A stretch of 64,000 nucleotides of DNA from assembly GCF_025380365.1 (NCBI RefSeq), contig NZ_JAOCQF010000001.1:1538245-1602244 (forward strand), given 5' to 3'. The translations under genes and the position numbers were made by a program. A model generated the notes under the pieces. The model saw only the letters and a program-made list of their open reading frames with translations. It ran no database searches and was not told the DNA's origin. This DNA comes from Albidovulum sediminis. Its GTDB lineage: Bacteria > Pseudomonadota > Alphaproteobacteria > Rhodobacterales > Rhodobacteraceae. Of the stretch, positions 45,284 to 53,812 are shown one piece after another. How positions within the stretch are numbered: position 1 is the first letter of the stretch; each line of letters opens with the position of its first letter.

Positions 45284-46540
45284 TCAGCCCGGCAGCATGT
45301 GGGTCAGCGTTGCCCCCGCCTCGTAGTAAAGCGCGCGCAGGCCCGGCAGCGTCTCGGGCTTCGCGGCGCGGATCGCGGTTGGAAAGGCGTCGGCATCGCC
45401 CATCGCCCAGCGCGCGGCGGCGCGGCCGAAGACCGTGCCGGGCGAGATGCCGCGCCCGGAATAGCCCCAGATACTGACCGCGCCGGGGCCGATTTCGGCG
45501 ACCTTGGGCATGTGGTCGCCCGTCATCGCGATCCGCCCCGACCACGCGGCCTCGATCCCGATGCCGCGCAGCGCCGGGAAGGCCCCCGCGATGCGCCGGC
45601 GCGCCCAGCACTGGTGGACGCGGGCGCCGAAATCCTCGAGGTTGCCGACCGAGCCCAGCAGCAGCCGCCCCGCCCGGTCGAGCCGGTAGGAGGTCATGAC
45701 CGTCGCCGTGTCCCAGCACCCCTCGCCGCCAGGCAGGATGGTTTCGCGCTGCGCCGCACTCAGCGGGGCGGTCGCGATCTGGAAATAGTGCACGGGCGTG
45801 AAGGGGCCGGGCCGGGCGCCCGCCGCCGCATAGGCATTCGTCGCCTGGATCAGCCTTGGCGCCCGCAGGCAGCCCGCCGCGGTGCGGACCACCCAGTCGG
45901 CGCCTTCGCGCGCGACCGACAGCGCAGGGCTTCTCTCACGCACCGTTGCACCCGCCGCCATCGCCGCGCGCGCCATCCCCATGGCATAGGCCAGCGGCTG
46001 GATCGTGCCCGCGCGCCCGTCCCAGAGCGATCCGGCGAAGCGCCCGGTGCCCACGCGGCGCGCGGTCTCTGCCGAGTCCAGCAGCTTGACCGGCGCCCCG
46101 CGCCGGCTTTGCTGGGCATGGCGCGCGCGCAGGTCGCGCAGGCCGGCCGCACTGTGGGCCAGGTGCAGCGTGCCGTTGCGCACCGCCTCGCACTCGATGC
46201 CATGGCGCCCGATCAGGTCGAAGACGAGGTCCGGCCCCGCCGCCAGCGCGCGGTTGAGGGCCGCGCCCTCTTCGGCGCCCAGCGCCGCCTCGACCTCGTC
46301 GGGGGGCGTCCAGAGGCCCGCGTTCACCAGCCCGACGTTGCGGCCCGACCCGCCGTGGCCGATGGTTTCGGCCTCGACCACGACGACGCGCGCGCCGGCC
46401 TCGGCCAGGTGCAGCGCCGCCGAGAGGCCGGTAAACCCGCCGCCGATCACGGCGACATCGGCGGCCGCATCGCCCGCCAGCGGCGGCAGGTCCAGCGCCG
46501 GCCCGCAAGTCATCCGCCACAGGTTCTGGATCGACGTCAT
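45284..46540 (-). CDS. FAD-dependent oxidoreductase, DAO family
   Basis: A 418-residue glycine/D-amino-acid oxidase-type flavoprotein. FAD motif VAVIGGGFTGLSAALHLAEA (30-49), GHGGSGRNVGLVNAGLW motif (PuuB/DadA style) and the C-terminal WGYSGRGISPGTVFGR. It ends 12 bases from the convergent DeoR stop. It resembles gamma-glutamylputrescine or D-amino-acid oxidoreductases. Position beside the methylamine-like module suggests it oxidises an amine from the same pathway; that is inference. Confidence 0.85.
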   Translation of the reverse strand: MTSIQNLWRMTCGPALDLPPLAGDAAADVAVIGGGFTGLSAALHLAEAGARVVVVEAETIGHGGSGRNVGLVNAGLWTPPDEVEAALGAEEGAALNRALAAGPDLVFDLIGRHGIECEAVRNGTLHLAHSAAGLRDLRARHAQQSRRGAPVKLLDSAETARRVGTGRFAGSLWDGRAGTIQPLAYAMGMARAAMAAGATVRERSPALSVAREGADWVVRTAAGCLRAPRLIQATNAYAAAGARPGPFTPVHYFQIATAPLSAAQRETILPGGEGCWDTATVMTSYRLDRAGRLLLGSVGNLEDFGARVHQCWARRRIAGAFPALRGIGIEAAWSGRIAMTGDHMPKVAEIGPGAVSIWGYSGRGISPGTVFGRAAARWAMGDADAFPTAIRAAKPETLPGLRALYYEAGATLTHMLPG

Positions 46541-46732
46541 CGCCCCGCCTCCGTTCCGTTGCGCGCGTCACTAAGCATGGATCGCGCGGGGTTGGAATAG
46601 GCGCCATCGCATCTGCCCGGTTGTGCCCGGGGCGCCGCCCTGCGACACTTCGCCCGCGCCTTGCGCCAGATCAACGCGGGCAGACCTGTTCAGGCACAAG
46701 GCTTGGACCGGACCAGGGGACGAGCGGGCGGG

Positions 46733-47440
46733 ATGGCACAACCGATCTTCCGGAGCGAGGGGCTGACAAAGGTCTACCGGACCGGGGATGTGAGCGTGCA
46801 TGCGCTGCGCGGGGTGGACCTGTCGCTTTACCCCGGCGAGTTCACCGTGCTTCTCGGCCCCTCGGGCAGCGGCAAGTCGACGCTTCTGAACATCCTCGGC
46901 GGGCTTGACCGCGCCAGCGGCGGCCGGGCCTGGTTTGCCGATCACGAGCTGACCGCCATGTCCGACCGCGAGCTGACGCGCTACCGGCGCGATCACGTCG
47001 GTTTCGTCTTCCAGTTCTACAACCTTGTCGCCTCGCTCACCGCGCGGGAAAACGTGGCGCTGGTGACCGAGATCGCGCGCAACCCGATGCCCGCGGACGA
47101 GGCGCTGGCGCGGGTGGGGCTGGACCAGAGGATGGACCATTTCCCCGCCCAGCTTTCGGGCGGCGAACAGCAGCGCGTCGCGATTGCGCGCGCCATCGCC
47201 AAGCGGCCCGACGTGCTGCTCTGCGACGAGCCGACCGGCGCGCTCGACAGCAAGACCGGGGTGCAGGTGCTTGAGGCGCTGAACGCGATCAACAGTGATC
47301 TGGGCACCACCACCGTCGTCATCACCCACAACGCGGGCATTCAGGCGATGGCGCACCGGGTCGTCTTCTTTGCCGACGGGCGGATCGCCGAAGTGCGCGA
47401 GAATGCCAGCCGCGCCCGCCCCTCCGACATCACCTGGTGA
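46733..47440 (+). CDS. MacB/LolD-type ABC transporter ATPase
   Basis: A 235-residue ATPase: Walker [11 protein letters not shown]-loop [12 protein letters not shown], signature [15 protein letters not shown], Walker [13 protein letters not shown]-loop VVITHNA. The FYNLVA wording is typical of MacB/LolD/FtsE-like export systems. Start at the ATG at 46733. Four bases separate it from the FtsX-type permease, and the adaptor follows, giving a complete ATPase-permease-adaptor set. Confidence 0.92.
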   Translation: MAQPIFRSEGLTKVYRTGDVSVHALRGVDLSLYPGEFTVLLGPSGSGKSTLLNILGGLDRASGGRAWFADHELTAMSDRELTRYRRDHVGFVFQFYNLVASLTARENVALVTEIARNPMPADEALARVGLDQRMDHFPAQLSGGEQQRVAIARAIAKRPDVLLCDEPTGALDSKTGVQVLEALNAINSDLGTTTVVITHNAGIQAMAHRVVFFADGRIAEVRENASRARPSDITW

Positions 47441-47444
47441 CGCC

Positions 47445-49808
47445 ATGTCCGTGCTCGACCGCAAGCTCCTGCGCGACCTGAGGCGGATGTGGGCACAGGT
47501 GCTGGCGATCGCGCTGGTCCTGGCCTGCGGGGTCACCATCCTGGTGCTGGCGGTGGGCGCGCAACGCTCGCTCGAAGACACGCTCGACGCCTATTATGAG
47601 CGCAACCGCTTTGCCGAGGTCTTCGCCAACGTGCGGCGGGCGCCCGACAGCCTGCTGCCCGACATCCGCGCCCTGCCGGGCGTGCGCATGGCCGAGACGC
47701 GGATCGTGGGACAGGTGGTGCTGGACCTGCCCGGACTGGCGGAACCGGCGGCGGGGCGGGTCGTATCGCTGCCAGACTTCGGCGACCCCGCGCTGAACCT
47801 GCCGATGATCGTGGCCGGGCGCCCGCCCGACCCCGACCGTACCGACGAGGTGATGGTCAGCCGTGCCTTCGCCGAGGCGAACGGCTTTGTCCCCGGCGAC
47901 CGCTTTGCCGCGAACCTGAACGGGCGCAAGCGCGTGCTGACCATCACCGGCACCGCGCTGTCGCCGGAGTTCGTCTATGTCCTCGGCCCCGGCGCGATGC
48001 TGCCCGACAACCGCCGCTACGGCATCCTGTGGATGCCGCGCCGCGCACTTGCTGCCGCCTTCGATCTTCAGGGCGCCTTCAACGATGTAGCCCTTGCCCT
48101 GACCCGCGAGGGCCAGGCCGAGGCGGTCATTCCCGCGCTCGACCGCCTGCTTGCCCCCTATGGCGGCGCGGGCGCCCACGGGCGGGCGGAACAGGCGTCC
48201 CACGTCTTCATCGAGGGCGAACTGACGCAGCTTCGCGCGATGGCGCGGATCCTGCCGCCGGTGTTCTTCCTGATCTCCGCCTTCCTCGTGAACATGGTCC
48301 TGCAAAGGATCGTCTCGCTGGAACGCGGGGTGGTCGGGCTGATGAAGGCGCTGGGCTATTCCGACGCCGCGGTGGCGGGTCACTTCCTCAAGCTCGCGAT
48401 GCTTGTCGCGATCATCGGGATTGTCATCGGATGGGGGATGGGAAGCTGGCTTGGCCGTGGAATGGCAAGGCTTTATACCGAGTTCTTCGAGTTTCCGTAT
48501 CTCGTCTTCCAGCCCCGCGTGGGCAGCTATGCCACCGCCGCCGCCGCGGGGCTTCTGGCGTCCGGTCTGGGCGCGCTTCAGTCGGCGCGACGGGCCGCGG
48601 CGCTTCCCCCGGCGATCGCCATGGCCCCGCCCGCGCCCCCGGTCTTCCGGCGCGGCCTCAGCGACCGGCTGGCGGCCTTCGCGGGCCTGTCGCAACCCTC
48701 GATGATGGTGCTGCGCGGGATCACCCGCTGGCCCGGCCGGGCTGCGTTTTCCGTGCTGGCGATGGCCGCCGCGGTCGCCATGCTGATGTCCGCCTCGTTC
48801 TTCCCCGACTCGCTCGACGAGATCATCGACACCGCCTTTTTCGAACAGAACCGGCAGCACGCGATGCTGATCCTGGCCGAGGATCGTGCCGACGACGTGG
48901 TGGAGGATGTGCGCCACCTGCCCGGCATTCTTGCCGCCGAACCGCTCCATGCTGTGCCCGCGATCCTGCGCAGCGGCACCCTGTCGCGCCGCCTGGCGGT
49001 CGAGGCGCGCGATCCCGACGCGCGGCTGTCGCGCGTGACGGACGCCGCGGGGCGGCCCGTCGAGCCTGCGGGAAGCGGCATCGTGCTGTCCGAACGGCTG
49101 GCCGAGCGGCTGGGCGTCGGCCCCGGCGACCGCATCGAGATGGAGATCCTGACCGGACGGCGCGAGACGCTGCTCCTGGAGGTCAGCGGCACCGCCTGCA
49201 TCCATTTCGGCCTTGGCGCCTACATGGACCGCGCGGCGCTCGCCCGGCTCCTGCGCAAGCCGCCGCAGGTCAGCGTGGTCAACGTCGCGATGGACCCCGC
49301 GCAGGCCGATGCGCTTTACGCCGCCGCCAAGAACACGCCCGGACTGGCGGGCACGGTGCTTCTTTTCCAGACGCGTGCGTCCTTTCGCGCGACGATCGGG
49401 GAAAACGTGCTGATCACCACGATGGTCTATGTCGTCATCGCCGTCCTGATCACGGTGGGCGTGGCCTACAACAGCGCGCGCATCCAGCTTTCGGAGCGCG
49501 CGCGCGAACTGGCCAGCCTCAGGATCATCGGCTTCACCCGCGCCGAGGCCTCCTACATCCTGATCGGCGAACTGATGGCGCTTGCCATCCTCGCGCAGCC
49601 GGTGGGCTGGATCCTGGGCTGGATCTTCGCCTATGCGCAGGTCGTGTCCTTCTCCTCCGACCTCTATTCGTTACCCTTCGTGATGAACCCTGCCACCTAT
49701 GCGCGATCAAGTCTGGTCGTGCTGTCTGCCTCCGCCTTCTCCGCACTCATCGTGCGGCGGCGGATCGACCGTCTGGACCTTGTCGCGGTCATGAAAACAC
49801 GGGAGTGA
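47445..49808 (+). CDS. FtsX-type ABC permease (MacB-like exporter)
   Basis: A 787-residue membrane protein. A helix near 16-37 is followed by a large extracytoplasmic domain, then three helices with an FtsX domain (about 250-390), a second extracytoplasmic domain and a second FtsX domain at the C-terminus (about 680-780). It thus contains two FtsX domains in one chain, unlike MacB, where one domain dimerises. LRIIGFTRAEASYILIGE is a typical FtsX coupling motif. Likely substrate a lipophilic molecule or peptide; unknown. A TGACGCC-ATG junction links it to the ATPase. Confidence 0.9.
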   Translation: MSVLDRKLLRDLRRMWAQVLAIALVLACGVTILVLAVGAQRSLEDTLDAYYERNRFAEVFANVRRAPDSLLPDIRALPGVRMAETRIVGQVVLDLPGLAEPAAGRVVSLPDFGDPALNLPMIVAGRPPDPDRTDEVMVSRAFAEANGFVPGDRFAANLNGRKRVLTITGTALSPEFVYVLGPGAMLPDNRRYGILWMPRRALAAAFDLQGAFNDVALALTREGQAEAVIPALDRLLAPYGGAGAHGRAEQASHVFIEGELTQLRAMARILPPVFFLISAFLVNMVLQRIVSLERGVVGLMKALGYSDAAVAGHFLKLAMLVAIIGIVIGWGMGSWLGRGMARLYTEFFEFPYLVFQPRVGSYATAAAAGLLASGLGALQSARRAAALPPAIAMAPPAPPVFRRGLSDRLAAFAGLSQPSMMVLRGITRWPGRAAFSVLAMAAAVAMLMSASFFPDSLDEIIDTAFFEQNRQHAMLILAEDRADDVVEDVRHLPGILAAEPLHAVPAILRSGTLSRRLAVEARDPDARLSRVTDAAGRPVEPAGSGIVLSERLAERLGVGPGDRIEMEILTGRRETLLLEVSGTACIHFGLGAYMDRAALARLLRKPPQVSVVNVAMDPAQADALYAAAKNTPGLAGTVLLFQTRASFRATIGENVLITTMVYVVIAVLITVGVAYNSARIQLSERARELASLRIIGFTRAEASYILIGELMALAILAQPVGWILGWIFAYAQVVSFSSDLYSLPFVMNPATYARSSLVVLSASAFSALIVRRRIDRLDLVAVMKTRE

Positions 49809-49811
49809 ACC

Positions 49812-51023
49812 ATGTCTGCAAACGCTCGTTCCGTCGCGATGGGGGTGGCCGCGGTAGCGCTGGTCGCCGGGCTGGTCTGGGTCGCCTTGCGGCCCGAGGC
49901 GGTGCCGGTCGATCTGGCGACGGTGGCAACCGGGCCGATGCGGGTCACCATCGACGGCGACGGCGTCACCCGCATCCGCAACATCTACGAGGTCGCCGCC
50001 CCGGTCTCGGGCAAGGCTCTGCGCTCTCCGGTCGAGGTGGGCGATGAGGTCCGGCGCGGCCAGACCATCGTCGCCCGGGTCGAACCCGTCGATCCGGGCC
50101 TTCTGGACCTGCGCAGCCGCAACCAGGCCGAGGCCGCGGTGAAGGAGGCAGAGGCGGCGGTCAGCCTCGCGCTGACCCAGATCGCCAAGGCCGAGGCCGA
50201 CGTGGCGCATGCGAAATCGCAATACGATCGCACCCAGGCCCTGTCGGATCGCGGGGTGTTTTCGCTGACCCAGCTTGAGGATGCGGCCCAGCTTCTGAAG
50301 GTGCAGGAGGCAGCGCTGGCCGCCGCACGCGCGCAGCACCAGCTGACGATCGGGGCGCTGGAACGCGCGCGCGCCGCGCTGATCGGGCCGGGCGGCGGCG
50401 CCGCGAACGGAACATGCTGCGTGGAAATCCCCGCGCCCGCCGATGGCGTCGTCCTCTCGGTCGCCAATGTCAGCGAACGCCCGGTCGCGGCGGGAAGCCC
50501 GCTGCTGTCGATCGGGCAGCCGCAGGACCTGGAGATCGTCGTCGACCTGCTGTCGGCCGATGCGGTGCGCGTGCGCCCCGGCGCGCGGGCCGAGATCCTG
50601 CGCTGGGGCGGCGGCGGCGCGCTCGAGGCTGCGGTGCGCGAGGTGGAACCCGCGGGCTTCACCAAGATCAGCGCGCTGGGGATCGAGGAACAGCGCGTCA
50701 ACGTGATCCTCGACCTTGTCACGCCGGCAGAGGCGCGGGCGGGCCTCGGCGACGGCTTTGCGGTCTATGCCCGGATCGTGGAATGGGAAACCGACGCCGC
50801 CCTTCTGGTTCCGGTCGGCGCGCTGTTCCGCAACAACGGCGACTGGGCGGTCTTTGCCGCCAAGGACGGGCGCGCGAGCGTGGTGCCGGTGCGGATCGGA
50901 CGGGTGAACGACACCGTCGCGGAGGTGCTGGACGGCCTGGCCGAGGGCGCCCGCGTCATCACCCATCCGAGCGACCGGATCGCGCAAGGTACCGAAATCG
51001 CCGACCGCCAGACGCTCGACTGA
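49812..51023 (+). CDS. HlyD/MacA-type membrane-fusion protein
   Basis: A 403-residue periplasmic adaptor with an N-terminal membrane anchor (about 8-26). The lipoyl/barrel-sandwich starts EVAAPVSGKALRSPVEVGDEV, and a coiled-coil hairpin of roughly 100 residues follows (AAVKEAEAAVSLALTQIAKA to QLTIGALERARAAL). The second lipoyl half is IPAPADGVVLSVAN. It would link the ATPase/permease pair to an outer-membrane channel. No TolC gene is in the window. It overlaps nothing and is convergent with the dipeptidase gene, 13 bases apart. Confidence 0.9.
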   Translation: MSANARSVAMGVAAVALVAGLVWVALRPEAVPVDLATVATGPMRVTIDGDGVTRIRNIYEVAAPVSGKALRSPVEVGDEVRRGQTIVARVEPVDPGLLDLRSRNQAEAAVKEAEAAVSLALTQIAKAEADVAHAKSQYDRTQALSDRGVFSLTQLEDAAQLLKVQEAALAAARAQHQLTIGALERARAALIGPGGGAANGTCCVEIPAPADGVVLSVANVSERPVAAGSPLLSIGQPQDLEIVVDLLSADAVRVRPGARAEILRWGGGGALEAAVREVEPAGFTKISALGIEEQRVNVILDLVTPAEARAGLGDGFAVYARIVEWETDAALLVPVGALFRNNGDWAVFAAKDGRASVVPVRIGRVNDTVAEVLDGLAEGARVITHPSDRIAQGTEIADRQTLD

Positions 51024-51036
51024 GGCGAAGGGGCCC

Positions 51037-52089
51037 TCAGCCGCCCCAGGTCCGCTGGAGAAGGGCGAGCCAGTTTTCGTGCGCGATCTTCCTGACCAGA
51101 TCCTCGCCGTAGCCATGCGCGGCCAGCGCCGCAAGAAGGCGCGGCTGGCCGGTGACATCGCCGATTGCCTCGGGCATAGTCGCGCCGTCGAAATCGGAGC
51201 CGAGGCCCACGCGATCCTCGCCCAGGACGCCGAGCAGGTGGTCGAGGTGGCGCAGGATCGGGTCCCAGCCGGCGAAGGGCGACTTGCGCCCGTCCTCGCG
51301 CAGGAAGACGGTCGCGTAGTTCAAGCCCACCATCCCGTCGGAATCGCGGATCACGCGCAACTGCCGGTCCGTCAGGTTCCGGGTCGAGGGCGTGACGGCG
51401 TGGGCATTGGAATGGGTGGCGACAAGCGGCGCGTCCGAGATCGCCGCCACGTCGTCGAAACCCTTCTCGTTCAGGTGGCTGAGGTCGATCATGATGCGCA
51501 GCGCGTTGCATTCGCGCACCAGCCGCTTGCCGGCCTCGGTCAGCCCCTCGCCGGTGTCGGGATCGCCCGGAAAGCGGAACGGGACGCCATGGCCGAAGAC
51601 GGTCGGGCGCGACCAGACCGGCCCGAGCGAGCGCAAGCCGGCGGCATGCCAGACGTGGAGCGCGTCAAGGTCCTCGCCGATCGCCTCGGCGCCCTCCATG
51701 TGCATGATCGCCGCAATCCGCCCCTCGGACATGGCGTCGCGGATGTCCGCGACCGACCGGCAGATGGTCAGGTCTCCGGTCCGTTCCAGCCACATCAGGT
51801 GGCCTGCCATCGCCATGGCTACCGGCTGCGCCGCCTCCGCGCCGATCAGGTCGTCCAGCGGCAGGTCATAGGGCGGCGCATCCATGATCGCCTCGAAATC
51901 GGGGCTGTCATGCGCCTCGGGCGAAGGGATGTAGATGGCGAAGAAGCCGCCCGCAAAGCCGCCCGCCCGCATCCGCGGCAGGTCGAGGTGTCCCTTGCCC
52001 TCGCCGGGGTTCCAGATCGTCTGCCGGCCGGCGGGGTTGCGCAGGAGCCGCAGCAGGAAATCGTTGTGGCCGTCGAACACCGGGATCAT
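51037..52089 (-). CDS. Membrane (renal) dipeptidase, peptidase family M19
   Basis: A 350-residue zinc hydrolase. The HxD zinc motif is DGHNDFLL (H8, D10), with Glu in IMHMEGAEAIG and the late motifs IDLSHLNEKG, VATHSNAHAV and GLGSDFDG. Bacterial M19 enzymes cleave dipeptides or D-amino-acid-containing dipeptides. No signal peptide. A GAGGA site lies upstream of the ATG at 52089. It is separated by ~100 bases from the M15 peptidase gene on the same strand, so the two may be co-transcribed. Confidence 0.92.
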   Translation of the reverse strand: MIPVFDGHNDFLLRLLRNPAGRQTIWNPGEGKGHLDLPRMRAGGFAGGFFAIYIPSPEAHDSPDFEAIMDAPPYDLPLDDLIGAEAAQPVAMAMAGHLMWLERTGDLTICRSVADIRDAMSEGRIAAIMHMEGAEAIGEDLDALHVWHAAGLRSLGPVWSRPTVFGHGVPFRFPGDPDTGEGLTEAGKRLVRECNALRIMIDLSHLNEKGFDDVAAISDAPLVATHSNAHAVTPSTRNLTDRQLRVIRDSDGMVGLNYATVFLREDGRKSPFAGWDPILRHLDHLLGVLGEDRVGLGSDFDGATMPEAIGDVTGQPRLLAALAAHGYGEDLVRKIAHENWLALLQRTWGG

Positions 52090-52191
52090 GGCTGTCCTCT
52101 TCCTCTGACGCGACTCGCCCGGCGTTCGGGCGGTGTCAGACTGCCCCGCGGACGGGTGGAGAGGCAAGGGCCCGCTCTCCGCCGGCGGGGG

Positions 52192-53022
52192 TCAGATCCG
52201 GCCTTCCGCCCGCCACTCCTCCAGCTTTTCGCGGCTGACCTCGAAATGCATGCTGTCCTCGCGGCCGAAGCCCGCGCCCCAGATCCAGCCCGCCTCGCGG
52301 AAGAAATCGGCAAGGATGGTCAGGCCAAGCTGCGTCTGGCCATCGCCCAGCGTGTCGAGATGCCCGTCGATGTTGAGGTCGATCGACAGGCCGAACGCAT
52401 GGGACGACAGCGAGGTGTCGGACCCGCGCACGAAGCGCACGCAGAGCGAGCCTGCGGTGTTGATGCGGTCATAAAGGTCCTGGTCCACCTGGCGGATACG
52501 CTCGAACACCTCGCCCAGGGATTCGGCGGCGGGCCTGAGCATCTTGACCTGGACGGGTCCCACCTGCTCGGTCACCAGAAGCTCTGCCAGCGTGGGGTTC
52601 GTCATCGGCTGGCACTGTTCGTTGTAGTCCTCGCGCGGGTGGCCGAACATGTCGATCAGGAAATCGGTCGTCGGCGCGTGCAGCGTCGTGTTCAGTTCGC
52701 GCCGCCCCGCGACCAGCACGACCTGCGCATAGGAATCGATGATGCTGTTCGGGCCGGAATTGTCGACGAAGCCCTGGTCGTCGAGCGGAAGCGTGGCCAT
52801 CGGGCCGGCGCCGATTCGCGCCACCTCGCCGCGCAGCCCCTCGACCGTGGTGCGCAGGGCTTCCACCTGTTCGCGCAGCATCTCGATCTCGATCCGCGCG
52901 CCGCTGTCGACGGCAGGCCCGCCGAATTCGTCCTCGGACCCGAGCACCAGGGGGGTGACGTACCAGAGAACGGGGGCAAGCAGGATCGCGACCGCGATCA
53001 GGATGGCCGGCAACAGACGCAT
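52192..53022 (-). CDS. Membrane-anchored M15 (VanY/ChiX-like) peptidase
   Basis: A 276-residue protein with one N-terminal membrane helix (about 3-24) and a coiled-coil-like segment (EIEMLREQVEALRTTVEGLR, about 45-64). A C-terminal metallopeptidase domain follows. The M15 zinc motif SSHAFGLSIDLN (His and Asp) is near residues 210-221 and DSMHFE (second His) near 256-261. M15_4 enzymes cleave L-Ala-D-Glu or D-Ala-D-Ala links in peptidoglycan. The anchor places it in the periplasm. It lies next to a T6SS locus and is divergent from an OmpA-domain gene; a role in wall opening for T6SS is conceivable only. Confidence 0.85.
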   Translation of the reverse strand: MRLLPAILIAVAILLAPVLWYVTPLVLGSEDEFGGPAVDSGARIEIEMLREQVEALRTTVEGLRGEVARIGAGPMATLPLDDQGFVDNSGPNSIIDSYAQVVLVAGRRELNTTLHAPTTDFLIDMFGHPREDYNEQCQPMTNPTLAELLVTEQVGPVQVKMLRPAAESLGEVFERIRQVDQDLYDRINTAGSLCVRFVRGSDTSLSSHAFGLSIDLNIDGHLDTLGDGQTQLGLTILADFFREAGWIWGAGFGREDSMHFEVSREKLEEWRAEGRI

Positions 53023-53202
53023 GATGAACTCTCTTGCAATGCCGCTTGCGGGAAGCGGCCTGATGATTCTGAATAAGCCGTCGATACAAGTCAACAAAGG
53101 CGCGATCGCGTCATGGAGGGGACGCAAATTCGTTGTCGCCTTGGCGCCCGTGGTATAGAGTTTTGGGCGAGTACCCCTGACATATCGGGAAAGAACAAGT
53201 CG

Positions 53203-53775
53203 ATGTTTAGAAACGCGCTCCTTGCCTCAGGCCTGACGCTGGCACTTTCCGGCACCTGCCTTCCCGCTTTTGCCCAGTCCACCGACGGCGAACTGACGGC
53301 CGAGCAGATCTCCGATCTTTTTGCCAAGCAGCAGAAGACCCGCGGCCTCGTGCTGGCACCCTCCACCGCAGCCACGACCGTGACCGACACCGCCGTGGCC
53401 GCGACGGCGACCGAGCCCGCCTATCAGCCCGTGGCCGCCGATGCCCAGGTCAACCTGAGCATCTCGTTCGACTACAATTCCTCGGCCCTGCGCGACGACC
53501 AGAAACCGCGGCTCGCCACCATGTGCGAGGCGATGAAATCCATCGACGTCAGCCGCTTCCAGGTGATCGGCCACACCGATTCCTCGGGCAGCGCGGACTA
53601 CAACCAGTCACTGTCGGAAGCGCGCGCCGAGGCGGTGATGCAGTATCTGGTCAGCGACTGCGGCATCAGTTCGGACCGCCTGATGGCGATCGGCGCGGGC
53701 GAGACGGCCCCGCTCGATACGGCGAACCCGGCGGCCGACGTGAACCGGCGTGTCGAATTCCAGGCCCTGGGCTGA
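53203..53775 (+). CDS. OmpA-family peptidoglycan-associated protein
   Basis: A 190-residue secreted protein: signal peptide MFRNALLASGLTLALSGTCL ending PAFA-QS near residue 24, a low-complexity Thr/Ala linker (about 45-70), then an OmpA C-like domain with NLSISFDYNSSALRDDQ, VIGHTDSSGSADYN and NRRVEF. No lipobox is clear. It binds peptidoglycan by the OmpA fold. The start at 53203 has only a weak site (GGGAAAG). It precedes the T6SS kinase by 37 bases on the same strand. Confidence 0.85.
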   Translation: MFRNALLASGLTLALSGTCLPAFAQSTDGELTAEQISDLFAKQQKTRGLVLAPSTAATTVTDTAVAATATEPAYQPVAADAQVNLSISFDYNSSALRDDQKPRLATMCEAMKSIDVSRFQVIGHTDSSGSADYNQSLSEARAEAVMQYLVSDCGISSDRLMAIGAGETAPLDTANPAADVNRRVEFQALG

Positions 53776-53812
53776 ACGACGCGACCCGGAACCCGAGGAC
53801 GGATAGCCGCCG

